Source: an uncultured bacterium (GTDB lineage: Bacteria; Cyanobacteriota; Vampirovibrionia; Gastranaerophilales; Gastranaerophilaceae). Taken from it: a stretch of 40,228 nucleotides of DNA. Position numbers and translations under genes: made by a program. Under the pieces are notes generated by a model that was not told where the DNA came from, made no database searches, and saw nothing but the letters and a program-made list of their open reading frames with translations. Below are positions 7,474-16,792 of this stretch, piece by piece (the stretch's first letter is position 1; each line of letters starts with the position of its first letter). The stretch spans positions 1-40,228 of the forward strand of contig CANAIK010000009.1 in NCBI GenBank assembly GCA_947361225.1, read 5' to 3'.

Positions 7474-10400
7474 TTATTCCCAATCGCTGTCGTTATCCAA
7501 CCAGTCAAAATCCTTTTCATTATTAACTTTTGAAGTTTCTGTTTGAGCGCTGCCTTCTTCCAGCCAGTCATCGTTTAACCAGTCAAAATCTTCTTTATTG
7601 TCAACTTTTGGAGTTGTTGTTTCTGTTTGTTTTTCAACAACAACTTCTTTTTCAACAATTTTTTGTTCAACCGGTTTTGTTTGCGGGTTGGTTGAGCTTT
7701 TTTTAGCGCTTTTTGAATTTTTAACTTGAATTATTGGAATATCCCTTCTTTTGCAATAATCAAGAATATCCTTGTCGATTTGAGATAATTCTTTATTGGA
7801 ATCCACGCAAATTCCCATAACTTCGGGTCGAACCAAGCCTTCATAGGTTTTGTTTTCTTGGAGCACTTTTCTTATTGCAGATTCAAGTTCAGCATCAATT
7901 GTTTTAATTTTATCTAAAGTTGTGCAATTCTTTATCATATCCATTCGTTTTGTATATTGTTCTTGGGTTAAATCGAGTTCTTTTTTGATTAATTCGGGAA
8001 TATATTTTGTTGTTCTATCCTCGGGAGTTATTCGAAGACAATATTTATTAATATTGAAAATATTTTTTTGCGCTCCTTTGCCCGAGTCAATATCACAGCT
8101 GGCTTGAACAAGCCAATCGTCACCAAGTCGTGGTTTTATAGCAAGAGCGTATTCTTGACCATAGAAATTAATATCTTTTTCTTTGCTTTTTAATCCAACG
8201 CACAAAACTTCGTTTTTATCGGTTATTTCCAGTGCTTCAATATTTAAAATCCCGCCGTCAGGAAATCCGTGTGTTGCAATTGCAATATCTTCTTTGGAAT
8301 CTATGGTTACAACTTTGTAGTTTTCATTATTTATCGTTTCAATTCTGTAATCGAGTTTTGAAATATCGTCCGTCATTGCAGGAATCGGGTTTTGGATTTG
8401 ATATTCACTCATAAATTTTTTGTTGTCACTTGATTCTTGAATCGGGATTCTATCTGAATCGGGAATTTGGTTTAGCAGTTCTCTTAGTGTATCTTGATAG
8501 TTTTTTAACAGTTCTTGTTTGTCGTTTGATTCAATGGATGAAAAAATTTTCATTCTGCTTGAAAGCTCGGAATAATTATTTAAAAAATCTTTATCATACA
8601 GAATATCGGATTGCGTAATTGAGGAAATATATGCATTTAAAAATTCTTTTTTGTCGTTGGTTGACAATTGACAAAAATTATCTGCGTCGATATCTTTAAA
8701 TTTATCGAAATCTTTAAATTCTAAAAGTCTCAAATTTGTTGAATTGATAGGATTATCATTAAAAATTGCTTTTATTGATTCAAGGTTGTGTCCTCGTCTT
8801 TGGATGATATCGAAAGTTTTTTGTGTATCTATTTTATCCAAACAGGACAAATAATTGTTATAAATTTCCAAACTTTCCCCGCTCCAATAAGGCAATAAAG
8901 AAGGAGGAATGTTGTTGGTTAAGAATTCATTTAAATATTGTGCGTTTTTGTTATCGATATATTTTAAATACTCACTTATAATCCCTGCTTTAAAACAAGA
9001 TTTTTTTTCTTCAATATCAACGGATTCGCCCCAATCGTCCTGTGTGTTGTCGATTTCTTTAATATAATCCGAACTCATTTTATCAATAATCGTATTATTC
9101 AAAAGCCCGCTTACTTGATTTTTGTTGTATTCTTTAATTGTTAATTCACTCAACAAATCAACATCAAGTTCTTTTTCTGTTGTTAATAATTGAGACGCAG
9201 CTTGATAAGCTGAATTTGGGTCATTAAAACCATTAAAAACCCATTTTGTCAGTTGAGTTTTTTTATCCTCTGATATTTTTGATTCATTAAGAATTTTATC
9301 TAAATTATTGTAAGTTTCCAGTTTTTCAATTGAATTAATTGAGCTTTTAATAAAATCCGGAATATTATCTTTTGTTGCAAGGGCGCTTTTTAATTCCGAA
9401 GGTTTGAGAGGGGTAATTATTGGTTGTTTGGTTAATGAATTTTGATTAATTGAGTTAAAATCATTGATAAGTGCCAGTTCGTTTTTTGTGCTATCAATAG
9501 TTGAACCATTTGTACCAATTAAGTTTTTATTAGTGTTCCCTATAATATTTTTCGCCCCAAAATTTAATGCCCCCATTAAACCGGCGCTTGCTCCTGTTGC
9601 AATCGCCCCTTGGAATGCGTTTTTTCCTAAATCTTCAAAATTCCAATCTTTACTTTGCGTGTTTAATAAATACTCACTTCCTGAACTAACTGCGCCCAAT
9701 CCTGCTCCTGCAGCTGCGTTTTGCAAGGTTTGGAAACTTAATTGCTGCGCTAAAAGTGCGTTTTTAGATATTGTTGCGCCTTCTAAAAGTGCTTTTGTGC
9801 TTGTTTGATTGGTTTGTAGAATCGCTTTTGAAATTTGATTAATCGCACTTTGATTGGGAAGTTTTCCAAAAGTATCAGCTGCAACAACTTTAATTGCTTG
9901 TTCGTTTGCTTCTTTAAAAGCGTAGCGCATTGATTCTTCGGTTGCAATATTTTTAATCGCTTGATCGCCAATTCCAATAACACCGTTTTTAATTCCTGCC
10001 TCAAAAACAGTGCTTGCAACATCTTTAGTTACGGATTTCCCTAATCCCACAACAATTTGGTTCTGCGCTTGTTGAAGTGCGGTTTTTGCAACTCCGATTC
10101 CAAGTTTAGACCCAAGTTTTGCAACCCCAAGACTAACCCCTGCGCTCAATGCCGCTAAAGGTCCGTTTATTGCACCGGATCCAAAGTCTTTAGCGCCTTT
10201 AGAAAAAGAATATTCCCTTCCTCCAAGTTTAGAGTCAATTCCTTTAATTGCGGTTTTTGTTACACCTCCCGCTAAACTAGCTCCACCAATTGCAGCGGCA
10301 CTTAGCGCTAAACTTGCGCCCCCTGTAAAAGGCGCTGCGATTGCCCCGCCAAGAGCGAGGGAATAACATCCAAAAGAAACTACCCCTGAGGTAATATCGG

Positions 10401-11202
10401 CTACTAAATCGACGCAGCTTTCTTGTCCGTTTGCGTATTCAATAACCGCTTGTGCGTAATTTGATTCATATAAGGAGGATTCTCCTTGAACAAATTTTTC
10501 AAGTTCCCCTTGGGTTAAGTTTTTTCCAACTAAATTTTTGTACAGTTTTCCTAAATCTTCTTCTTGATTAAGTTGATTTAATAAGTTCTCAATTTCACTT
10601 TTTGCTTTATTGGAACTCGCACCAATTCCTGTTGTGTTTTTAAAATCGTTCCACAAAGTCCCAATGGGACCGTTTTCTTCTTGTATTTGAGCTAAATAAT
10701 TATCGAGGGACAAAACCTGTTCTTTTAAGGATTCTTTAATTAAATCCTTCATTTGAGAATCAAGATTATCGACAAAATTTTTACTTTCTTTAAGTTCAAG
10801 AAACTCATCCTTGCTTAATTGTTCCCCAAAAGCATCTTCGTACAGTTGAAGAACGTTTGTTTTATCAGTCTTTAAATCCAAAAGTTTTTTTTCGAGTTCT
10901 TCAATTTTTTTTGTTTCTTTATTTTCCACCCCTAAAAATTTTTTTGCGTTATTAAAGAATCCACCTAGTTCACTGGTTGGTTTTTGCTTATTTTCAAGTT
11001 CCAGTTTTTTTTGTTCAATTTTATTCTCAATTTGAGTATAAATTAGCTCATAATCACTACTAACAAAATTCTCAACATCCAAATTTTTCGAAAAATCAGT
11101 TGAATTGGAGAATTCAAGTGTGTTTTCCTCATTATTGACAGTTGTTTTCTCGTTTGTTTTATTAATATAAATTTTTTGTTCAATAGCATTAATTGAGTTC
11201 AT
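7474..11202 (-). CDS. very large protein with internal duplication, hydrophobic Gly/Ala segments and acidic Trp-rich tail
   Basis: About 1242 residues from the ATG at 11202; a GTG two codons upstream is also possible. Function unknown. There is no signal peptide. Residues 1 to 250 are charged helices containing a duplication of about 65 residues (roughly 80-143 and 178-245, each with a W/F-N-x-x-K start and an L-Y-x-x-x-x-G-x-x-L end). Two Gly/Ala-rich stretches that could be amphipathic or membrane-inserting follow (about 265-375 and 495-555). A helical middle and a mixed domain (about 950-1170) come next. The C-terminus is a Thr/Lys/Glu linker plus two acidic repeats, KEDFDWLNDD and EKDFDWLDND, ending DWE. 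The layout recalls secreted toxins or effectors, but no catalytic motif is recognised. Confidence 0.85.
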   Translation of the reverse strand: MNSINAIEQKIYINKTNEKTTVNNEENTLEFSNSTDFSKNLDVENFVSSDYELIYTQIENKIEQKKLELENKQKPTSELGGFFNNAKKFLGVENKETKKIEELEKKLLDLKTDKTNVLQLYEDAFGEQLSKDEFLELKESKNFVDNLDSQMKDLIKESLKEQVLSLDNYLAQIQEENGPIGTLWNDFKNTTGIGASSNKAKSEIENLLNQLNQEEDLGKLYKNLVGKNLTQGELEKFVQGESSLYESNYAQAVIEYANGQESCVDLVADITSGVVSFGCYSLALGGAIAAPFTGGASLALSAAAIGGASLAGGVTKTAIKGIDSKLGGREYSFSKGAKDFGSGAINGPLAALSAGVSLGVAKLGSKLGIGVAKTALQQAQNQIVVGLGKSVTKDVASTVFEAGIKNGVIGIGDQAIKNIATEESMRYAFKEANEQAIKVVAADTFGKLPNQSAINQISKAILQTNQTSTKALLEGATISKNALLAQQLSFQTLQNAAAGAGLGAVSSGSEYLLNTQSKDWNFEDLGKNAFQGAIATGASAGLMGALNFGAKNIIGNTNKNLIGTNGSTIDSTKNELALINDFNSINQNSLTKQPIITPLKPSELKSALATKDNIPDFIKSSINSIEKLETYNNLDKILNESKISEDKKTQLTKWVFNGFNDPNSAYQAASQLLTTEKELDVDLLSELTIKEYNKNQVSGLLNNTIIDKMSSDYIKEIDNTQDDWGESVDIEEKKSCFKAGIISEYLKYIDNKNAQYLNEFLTNNIPPSLLPYWSGESLEIYNNYLSCLDKIDTQKTFDIIQRRGHNLESIKAIFNDNPINSTNLRLLEFKDFDKFKDIDADNFCQLSTNDKKEFLNAYISSITQSDILYDKDFLNNYSELSSRMKIFSSIESNDKQELLKNYQDTLRELLNQIPDSDRIPIQESSDNKKFMSEYQIQNPIPAMTDDISKLDYRIETINNENYKVVTIDSKEDIAIATHGFPDGGILNIEALEITDKNEVLCVGLKSKEKDINFYGQEYALAIKPRLGDDWLVQASCDIDSGKGAQKNIFNINKYCLRITPEDRTTKYIPELIKKELDLTQEQYTKRMDMIKNCTTLDKIKTIDAELESAIRKVLQENKTYEGLVRPEVMGICVDSNKELSQIDKDILDYCKRRDIPIIQVKNSKSAKKSSTNPQTKPVEQKIVEKEVVVEKQTETTTPKVDNKEDFDWLNDDWLEEGSAQTETSKVNNEKDFDWLDNDSDWE
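7498..7615 (-). repeat. imperfect direct repeat encoding acidic DFDWL motifs
   Basis: Two copies of roughly 40 bases, at about 7498-7540 and 7576-7615, share AACCAGTCAAAATC and AACTTTTG. They encode the two C-terminal V[DN]N-x-[KE]DFDWL blocks of the giant protein. A shorter related piece (CCAGCCAGTCATCG) near 7560 encodes the extra DDWLEE motif. Confidence 0.65.
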
Positions 11203-11320
11203 AAACACAATATCGACATTAAGTTTAAGGAACTTTATTTAATATTAAGCTTTGTAAAGAAAAATATTTGACAAAACAACCGGATCGGAACAGAATAACA
11301 AAAAAGAATAGAGGGATTTT

Positions 11321-11851
11321 ATGAAAAAAAATATTTTAATAATTTTACTTATTTTGGTTGTTATTGGACAATCTTTTTGGATTTTTGCCAATAAAAAATC
11401 GAATAATCCTAGAATAAGCGAAAAATCCGATTTGGTTTCTGTTGATAAAGAATCCAATAACACTAAGATAAATAATCAAGAAGAAAAACCTCAAAATCCA
11501 AACAATCATCCGATTGATAAAGCGCTTGATAAGTGTATGGAGGACAAATACAATACAAACGATATGAACGAATGTGTTTATCAAGCTATGGATTCTTGGT
11601 TTGTGGAAATTGGGAAATATTTGGATTTATTTAAAGATAATTTAAATGATAGCGACTATCAATCGGTCTTATCGGCTCAAGAGAACTGGAAAAAGTATCA
11701 GGAATCGGAGTTTGAGGCGATAGGTGCAATTTTTGATAAAAAACAAGGTTCAATGTATAGAAATATTGAAGTTGGCGATAAAAACGAGCTTGTCAAACAA
11801 AGGGCACTGGAACTTAAAAATCTTTATGAACTTTTAGTTGATGAATTCTAG
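11321..11851 (+). CDS. membrane-anchored LprI-like (DUF1311) protein
   Basis: This 176-residue protein has an N-terminal hydrophobic segment (residues 5 to 23) that is an anchor or uncleaved signal, then a 35-residue polar linker. The C-terminal DUF1311/LprI domain is recognised by CMEDKYNTNDMNECVYQAMD, the helical SVLSAQENWKKYQESE and the late ALELKNLYELL. DUF1311 proteins are exported, and the mycobacterial LprI inhibits lysozyme; whether this one does is unknown. The two Cys of the domain are conserved (CMED and NECV). TTGACA at 11268 may be its -35 element and GAGGGA its ribosome-binding site. It is the only plus-strand gene between two minus-strand blocks. Confidence 0.8.
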   Translation: MKKNILIILLILVVIGQSFWIFANKKSNNPRISEKSDLVSVDKESNNTKINNQEEKPQNPNNHPIDKALDKCMEDKYNTNDMNECVYQAMDSWFVEIGKYLDLFKDNLNDSDYQSVLSAQENWKKYQESEFEAIGAIFDKKQGSMYRNIEVGDKNELVKQRALELKNLYELLVDEF

Positions 11852-11856
11852 AAAAA

Positions 11857-11888
11857 AAATAGGCAAAAGATAAAACAATTGCCTATTT
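11857..11888 (-). terminator. intrinsic terminator between convergent genes
   Basis: AAATAGGCAA and TTGCCTATTT form a 10-bp stem. On the minus strand it is followed by a run of eight T, so it mainly ends the minus-strand operon coming from 16.7 kb. It lies 5 bases past the LprI-like stop codon and may also slow plus-strand transcription. Confidence 0.8.
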
Positions 11889-11907
11889 CAAGGTTCAATA
11901 AGAAATA

Positions 11908-12219
11908 TTATATTTGAGTTGAAATTGAATTAAAAAGCGAATTCATTGTTTTTAATATTTCATATTCTAGAATTCTATCCCCGTTTTTTAGGGGAATTGT
12001 GAGGGTAATATCCTGGGATAGGGCTTTTTGAGTCAATAGTTTATCGCTTTTATAAGTTGATATATTAACAAGAATTGTATATGTGTCAATTTTGCTATAA
12101 CCTTTAACTTTGTGCTTTTTTAGCGTAATTTTATATTGGGGTTTAATTATTAGTTGAGAGTTGCTTTTTGGAATTGATAAATTTTTGTTAAAAATCCCCG
12201 TTTTGTTTATTGAATCCAC
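11908..12219 (-). CDS. short downstream frame of exported operon, possibly the severed C-terminus of the preceding gene
   Basis: The frame gives 103 residues from a GTG at 12219, but it stays open upstream to 12315 and no ATG, GTG or TTG occurs earlier. The extra part reads NGLDRIITPIIASGFKKPLS and onward, which looks like real protein. The preceding gene stops at 12305 right after a run of six A. With one A fewer, its last codons would read straight into this frame (Ser-Ile-Lys-Ile-Asn-Gly-Leu-Asp). So this may be a separate gene with a rare start, or the C-terminus of one longer protein split by an indel or joined by slippage. The body has beta strands (YTILVNISTYK, DITLTIPLKNG) and no signal peptide. 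Function unknown. Confidence 0.5.
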   Translation of the reverse strand: MDSINKTGIFNKNLSIPKSNSQLIIKPQYKITLKKHKVKGYSKIDTYTILVNISTYKSDKLLTQKALSQDITLTIPLKNGDRILEYEILKTMNSLFNSISTQI

Positions 12220-12304
12220 TTTATTTGCAATAATTTCCTGATCTAGTGATAAAGGTTTTTTAAACCCGGAAGCAATTATTGGGGTTATAATTCTATCCAG
12301 TCCA

Positions 12305-13840
12305 TTAATTTTTTATGGAATTATCCTCCAGTTCAAGATTTTTAGTATCAACACTAAAGGATTTTGAACCTTTAGAGGCTACAATCAAGGTTGATTTTGC
12401 AATATCTGATTTTGAGGGTTTGTCGACATTATCAATATACGGATAAGACAATTTGCAAGTTGTTAAGCCCTTTATACTATCAACAACTTCATATTCCAGC
12501 GTTGGGACAAAATATTCTTGATTATTGTTGGATTTTACCTTTTTATAAATCGTAACATTATTCCCAACCCCCAAAATTTCTGTCTTATCTTCAATTACAA
12601 TAGAATCTTGTTCAATTTTTTTGATTCTAAATTCATATTCCTTAAAATCAATTTTTTCATTAATTTTAGCGCTCAAATTCTCAATAAGCCCTTTGGTTAG
12701 CTGTTCTACAATATTTTCATCTTGGGTTCGATATTCGTCTTTTGTAAATCGAGGATTTGTTTTGTAGTTATCACATTGAGCGAAAACGATTTTTCCGGTT
12801 TTATCAAAAATTGTCCCGCAACCCATTAATTGAAAATATTCACTGTCCAACCCGCTTTGATTGTGCGCAAGGGTTGTTTTTGTCGGCGGGGTGAAATTAA
12901 AAATCATATAATAATTGGGAAGATTTCTTTTGTATATATTGGTTGAGGAAAAATTTTTATTTAGAGCAACGACCGAACTTCTCATATTATTAAAAGTAGG
13001 ATTTAGGGCAAGCAAATTGATTTTTGAATCATTTCCCAAATTCGATACAAGTAAATCATACATTGTTTCGTTTCCAATGTCATTAATCAATAAAACTTTT
13101 ATTTTATTAAGTTGACTTAAAGAAAATTTATTAAAAATCGTTTCGTTTTTTATATCGCTGTTAAAAAGATTTTTCCCGACGGAATAATTAAGAGTGGAAT
13201 AAATTATTGAAAGCTGGTTGGATTCCTCGTCCACCAACAAATCGTCTTTTGTTATTCCGACTTCCGTACCTTTATCAAGAATTATAACGTTTTTATAACT
13301 ATCCACCACTTTGGTTGAAATTTTGAATGGTTTAAATCCGATTTTGGATTTGTTTATTACTTCAAAAAGTGCTCTGTTGTAAGCGTCAATGTATTCTTTG
13401 TTAATTTCTTCTTTATTGTCTTTTAATGTTTTTCCAAATTTTGTAGCAGAGGTTGAGTATATTGTTTCTCCTGTTAGAATATTAACGAAATTCAAACTCA
13501 TTGTTATTGGAAGATAAATTTCATCCCCGTTTGGTTTTTTGTCAATATATTTGGACGCTCTTGGAATTGCAAGGTAGCTTACAATTGTTTTGTACTTATT
13601 TTTGTCCGTAATTTCAGAATTTATATTATCAAAATTATTTTTGTAGTTTTTTATAAAATCATTGATAAACATTTGCTTAATGTTTTTATTCTCAAAAAGA
13701 TTCCTAAATTCTTCTCCTTTAACCCCATAGGATAAAAAAACTCCGCTAACAGGATATGTCGAAATAAGGTTTTCATTTGCTAAAGAGAAAGGGGAGTGTG
13801 TAATTAACACCCCCAATAAAATAAGTGCTATTTTCTTCAT
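12305..13840 (-). CDS. exported protein, third gene of envelope operon
   Basis: This 511-residue protein has a signal peptide (MKKIALILLGVLITHSPFSL, then AN). Its start overlaps the upstream stop by four bases (ATGA), preceded by AAAAGGAAAAG, showing translational coupling. The first 170 residues alternate strands and helices around LPITMSLNFVNILTGETIYS. Residues 180 to 200 (VDSYKNVIILDKGTEVGITK) resemble the glycine-turn strand of the FlgT C-terminal domain, and a similar pattern recurs at DSIVIEDKTEILGVGNNVTI. Two or three Cys may form a disulfide (MGCGTIF and FAQCDN). This suggests a periplasmic or outer-membrane ring-type component, but I cannot name a family with confidence. It may continue into the downstream frame if the A-run at 12309-12314 is one base too long. 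Confidence 0.82.
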   Translation of the reverse strand: MKKIALILLGVLITHSPFSLANENLISTYPVSGVFLSYGVKGEEFRNLFENKNIKQMFINDFIKNYKNNFDNINSEITDKNKYKTIVSYLAIPRASKYIDKKPNGDEIYLPITMSLNFVNILTGETIYSTSATKFGKTLKDNKEEINKEYIDAYNRALFEVINKSKIGFKPFKISTKVVDSYKNVIILDKGTEVGITKDDLLVDEESNQLSIIYSTLNYSVGKNLFNSDIKNETIFNKFSLSQLNKIKVLLINDIGNETMYDLLVSNLGNDSKINLLALNPTFNNMRSSVVALNKNFSSTNIYKRNLPNYYMIFNFTPPTKTTLAHNQSGLDSEYFQLMGCGTIFDKTGKIVFAQCDNYKTNPRFTKDEYRTQDENIVEQLTKGLIENLSAKINEKIDFKEYEFRIKKIEQDSIVIEDKTEILGVGNNVTIYKKVKSNNNQEYFVPTLEYEVVDSIKGLTTCKLSYPYIDNVDKPSKSDIAKSTLIVASKGSKSFSVDTKNLELEDNSIKN

Positions 13841-15435
13841 AGATTATCTTTTCCTTTTAAAGGCTCAAATATAATTTGATTCCCCTTTAATGTGTAGTTG
13901 TAGTTGTTAAATTTTGGAGAAACTTTAATTAATTGCACAAATATTTCGTCTCCAACGGGTTCTGTGCCTTTGTAGTTTACAGTGTATTCGAGTTTTGAAT
14001 TATCAAAACTTTTTGGAGTAGCCTTTAAATTAGCAGCTGATTGCAGGGTTTTATTAAGATTGATTCTTTCTATCGGTAGAAAATTTCCCTTAACTTCAAC
14101 TAAATATTCACTTCCATACATATTTCTTTTTTTGTAGTAATTCTCAATTTGTTTTGATAAAACATCTCCAAGTCCCGGTCCGATTTTATTTGCAACGGCG
14201 ACACGGGCTTGGTCTGCGCTGTTTCCAAAGGAAGTATCGCTGAGTGAACCCGACGCAATAAGTTCACCGCTTTGCGTTGAATAAATTTTTACAAAAACTT
14301 GTCCGTCGCAAGTTCTTTTTCCCGTGCTTGAATCAACTCCGTTGTCGGTAATATATGAAACACCGATTGCAAAATAGTCTGCTTTTGCGTCAGTTTGTGC
14401 GAATTTGACATATTTTTCAAGCTCCTTGGAATTGGTTAGCTGATCGGAGGATATCGGCTTTCCTTTAAAATATTTGCTTTTAAACATATCATTATCAATA
14501 GCCTTAATTCCCGATCGATTAAACGCTTGAACCAAAGCCGGCTGGGTGTAGTTTAAATTTTGCGCTTTAGGATTTTTAGGAGCATATTCTTTTATATTCT
14601 GGAAAAATTCGCTTTCGTTTTTGGAATAATCTACAAAATTGCCATAATTTGCAGATGTTGAACTTTTAGCGGACATTTTTGCCGAATTGTATCCTGCGCC
14701 ATACCAATTCCCATAGCCCCCGCTTGAAGATGCACTGGCGTTGTTTGAATCCTTGTAAGAAGCTTTTGTTGTTTCTTTATCTTTTTCGTTGTATTTATAA
14801 TCATACGTTGTCACTTCTTTTGTTAATACGTTGTCGTGCATATCAGAGGGAGCAGAAAAAAATTCATCCATTACGATTAAAATACTGTGAGCCCTTATAT
14901 TCTGCGTATTTATGGCAATTCCTAAATCGGAAACCAATTCCTTAAACGCAGTTTCATCAACGGTCATTTTTGCTTTTGCAATATAGTCGTTATCAATAAC
15001 TTCACCTGAATAGCTCTTATTTATAACGTAGGTATCAAGCTGAGAAAAAACATCGTTGAATTTTTCTTGAACCTCGGGCAACTTTGAAGCGTTTGCGCCC
15101 AGGGTTCTATCAAGCAAAAGATTTATCGCATTTTTTTCCGCTCTTTCTCTTGCTGTTGTTACAACCGCACTTCTTAAAGAGCTCGATAATCTTTTATCCT
15201 CCTTTTTTCTTTTTTCTGCTTGTCTTGACGCTTCTTTTATTTGTTGGGTGTGCATTAACTCCGTTTTTGTTTTATGGGCTTTGTTATTCATATATAAATC
15301 TTCTTGTTCTCTTGTTGATTTAATATCATATCCGCTTAAAGCTGCCCTTCCGGTCCCTGTGATATCAATTTCTGTAGCATTTACATTCAAGGTCAACAAA
15401 AGCAATAACAAAAGCCCTATTAAAATCTTTTTCAT
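13837..15435 (-). CDS. exported protein, second gene of envelope operon, FlgT/LPP20-like segment
   Basis: This 532-residue protein has a signal peptide (MKKILIGLLLLLLLTLNVNA, then TEID). A charged helical stretch leads into RERAEKNAINLLLDRTLG and then a strand-rich part with KSYSGEVIDNDYIAKAKMTV. This order (helix with A-x-x-x-A heptads, then a Gly-Glu-Val strand and a V-x-V strand) is that of the FlgT N-terminal and LPP20-type domains. A Ser/Gly/Tyr-rich low-complexity loop follows (about 225-270). The next domain (FAIGVSYITDN, GQVFVKIYSTQSGELIASGS) resembles CsgG/TolB-N-like folds that sense envelope lipoproteins. It lies 18 bases after the first gene and overlaps the next by four bases. 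Role is inferred, not established. Confidence 0.82.
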   Translation of the reverse strand: MKKILIGLLLLLLLTLNVNATEIDITGTGRAALSGYDIKSTREQEDLYMNNKAHKTKTELMHTQQIKEASRQAEKRKKEDKRLSSSLRSAVVTTARERAEKNAINLLLDRTLGANASKLPEVQEKFNDVFSQLDTYVINKSYSGEVIDNDYIAKAKMTVDETAFKELVSDLGIAINTQNIRAHSILIVMDEFFSAPSDMHDNVLTKEVTTYDYKYNEKDKETTKASYKDSNNASASSSGGYGNWYGAGYNSAKMSAKSSTSANYGNFVDYSKNESEFFQNIKEYAPKNPKAQNLNYTQPALVQAFNRSGIKAIDNDMFKSKYFKGKPISSDQLTNSKELEKYVKFAQTDAKADYFAIGVSYITDNGVDSSTGKRTCDGQVFVKIYSTQSGELIASGSLSDTSFGNSADQARVAVANKIGPGLGDVLSKQIENYYKKRNMYGSEYLVEVKGNFLPIERINLNKTLQSAANLKATPKSFDNSKLEYTVNYKGTEPVGDEIFVQLIKVSPKFNNYNYTLKGNQIIFEPLKGKDNL

Positions 15436-15453
15436 TAATTCTCCTTTTAATTA

Positions 15454-16713
15454 TTACTTTGTAAGATTTTTAAATCCTACGCTTTTTATTTTGCCAGCAT
15501 TATCTGTGCTCTTTTTTTTCTCAACAACAATATTGTTAGCGCTGTTAATTTTTTTAATCTGACTCAAGGATTTACCTAAATCGGAAGCGCTTGTTTTAAG
15601 CAAAGCTGCGCTATCTTTTAGTGCTCCTACTTCAAAAACAAGAGGAGCTGCAATTAGAGGATTTTTGTAGATATTAAAACCAAGTTTTGTGCAAACAACA
15701 GCCAATGCGCCATATTCTCCTACTGCTTCCGTTATGGTTTGAGAAGCTTTTGTGTATTGCTCTTTTTGGGCAGGTGTTAATTCGGATAAACGTTTAGAAA
15801 TCGTTCCGTCAGTGTTGTTTTCTTGAATATAGCTATTTGCAAGTTTTTTACCTTCAGTTGCTTTTTCTTCGGCGGACAATTCGGAATTATTCTGAATAGC
15901 TTTTAAACTATCGATTTGCTCTTTTGTTAATAAAGTATTAGTTAATACCTTATTAGCCCCTTGAACTTTGTAGTTAATTTCGTCCATTTGTGCGTTAATA
16001 CTTCCAATGACACCATCTTTAGGGTAGATTACACGTTCAGTGTCCGGAATGACAACTGTTATTACATCGCCCCCGCCTTCTTGTCTGTTTGCTTTGTTTA
16101 TGGTTCTTGTTGCTTTATGCACAGCTTTTCTTACTGCGGAATTTGCTCCAATGTCTTTTTTAATGCCCAAAATCATACCGGCTGCGTTTTTTAATTCTTC
16201 CTTAGCGCTTATTGCACTAACGTTACCGTCAACAATTTGTTTTAAAGGAGCTGTAAGTTGATTGGAGACGTTTTTATATCGATTATTCGTAATTTCTATT
16301 TTTGTTATTGCGTCCAGATAAGCCGTCTTTTTTGCATCTTCATATTGAATATAAGTTAGAGGAAATTCTTCGTTTGTTAGCTCGCTAACCAAATATTCAT
16401 TAAGTTTTAGGTCTTTTTCTTCGCCTTTTAAATTTTTAATTTCATTAATTTTTTGAGAATCCAAAATGACGTTTGCTAAATTCAATCTGGCTTGTAAATC
16501 ATAGTTAACAACTCCGTCAAGCGCTTTTTTCTGCTCTGCCAATTTTTTTTGATAAGCTTTTATATAAGCTTCGTTTGCAGCTGTTTGTTGAGCGTTTTTT
16601 TGAGATGTTGAACTGCCAATATTCGCTGCGGTTGGGACTTTAAGTTCAATCGCATTTGCTTTGATTGATGCAATTCCGACAAGAATACAACTTGCAAGTA
16701 GTGTCTTTTTCAT
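15454..16713 (-). CDS. exported helical protein, first gene of envelope operon
   Basis: This 419-residue protein has a signal peptide (MKKTLLASCILVGIASIKAN, then A). The rest is Lys/Ala/Asn-rich and almost entirely helical, with a Gly-rich break and strand (EGGGDVITVVIPDTERVIYP) near residue 215. A weakly hydrophobic stretch near residue 350 (KNPLIAAPLVFEVGAL) could contact a membrane or partner. I recognise no family. It heads an operon with the two exported genes downstream, with a promoter and inverted repeat just upstream. A periplasmic partner or scaffold for the following proteins is the simplest guess. Confidence 0.82.
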   Translation of the reverse strand: MKKTLLASCILVGIASIKANAIELKVPTAANIGSSTSQKNAQQTAANEAYIKAYQKKLAEQKKALDGVVNYDLQARLNLANVILDSQKINEIKNLKGEEKDLKLNEYLVSELTNEEFPLTYIQYEDAKKTAYLDAITKIEITNNRYKNVSNQLTAPLKQIVDGNVSAISAKEELKNAAGMILGIKKDIGANSAVRKAVHKATRTINKANRQEGGGDVITVVIPDTERVIYPKDGVIGSINAQMDEINYKVQGANKVLTNTLLTKEQIDSLKAIQNNSELSAEEKATEGKKLANSYIQENNTDGTISKRLSELTPAQKEQYTKASQTITEAVGEYGALAVVCTKLGFNIYKNPLIAAPLVFEVGALKDSAALLKTSASDLGKSLSQIKKINSANNIVVEKKKSTDNAGKIKSVGFKNLTK

Positions 16714-16743
16714 AACTTTTCTCCATTTAATATTTTATTCCAT

Positions 16744-16778
16744 ATATATGATTACTAAATTAAAAAATAATCATATAT
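16744..16778 (-). promoter_or_regulatory. inverted repeat (candidate operator or RNA hairpin) upstream of exported operon
   Basis: ATATATGATTA (16744-16754) and TAATCATATAT (16768-16778) are perfect 11-bp inverted arms around a 13-bp spacer. The repeat lies a few bases downstream of the predicted start point of the minus-strand operon, where a repressor would block elongation, or the transcript would form a hairpin. A related TAATCATTA lies at 16868-16876, in front of the divergent XRE gene. Confidence 0.6.
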
Positions 16779-16792
16779 AATCACTTTAATAA

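Noticed and set aside
9464-10022. Frames opposite and within the giant protein
   Set aside because: They are shadows of its Gly/Ala-rich segments, with no independent signals.
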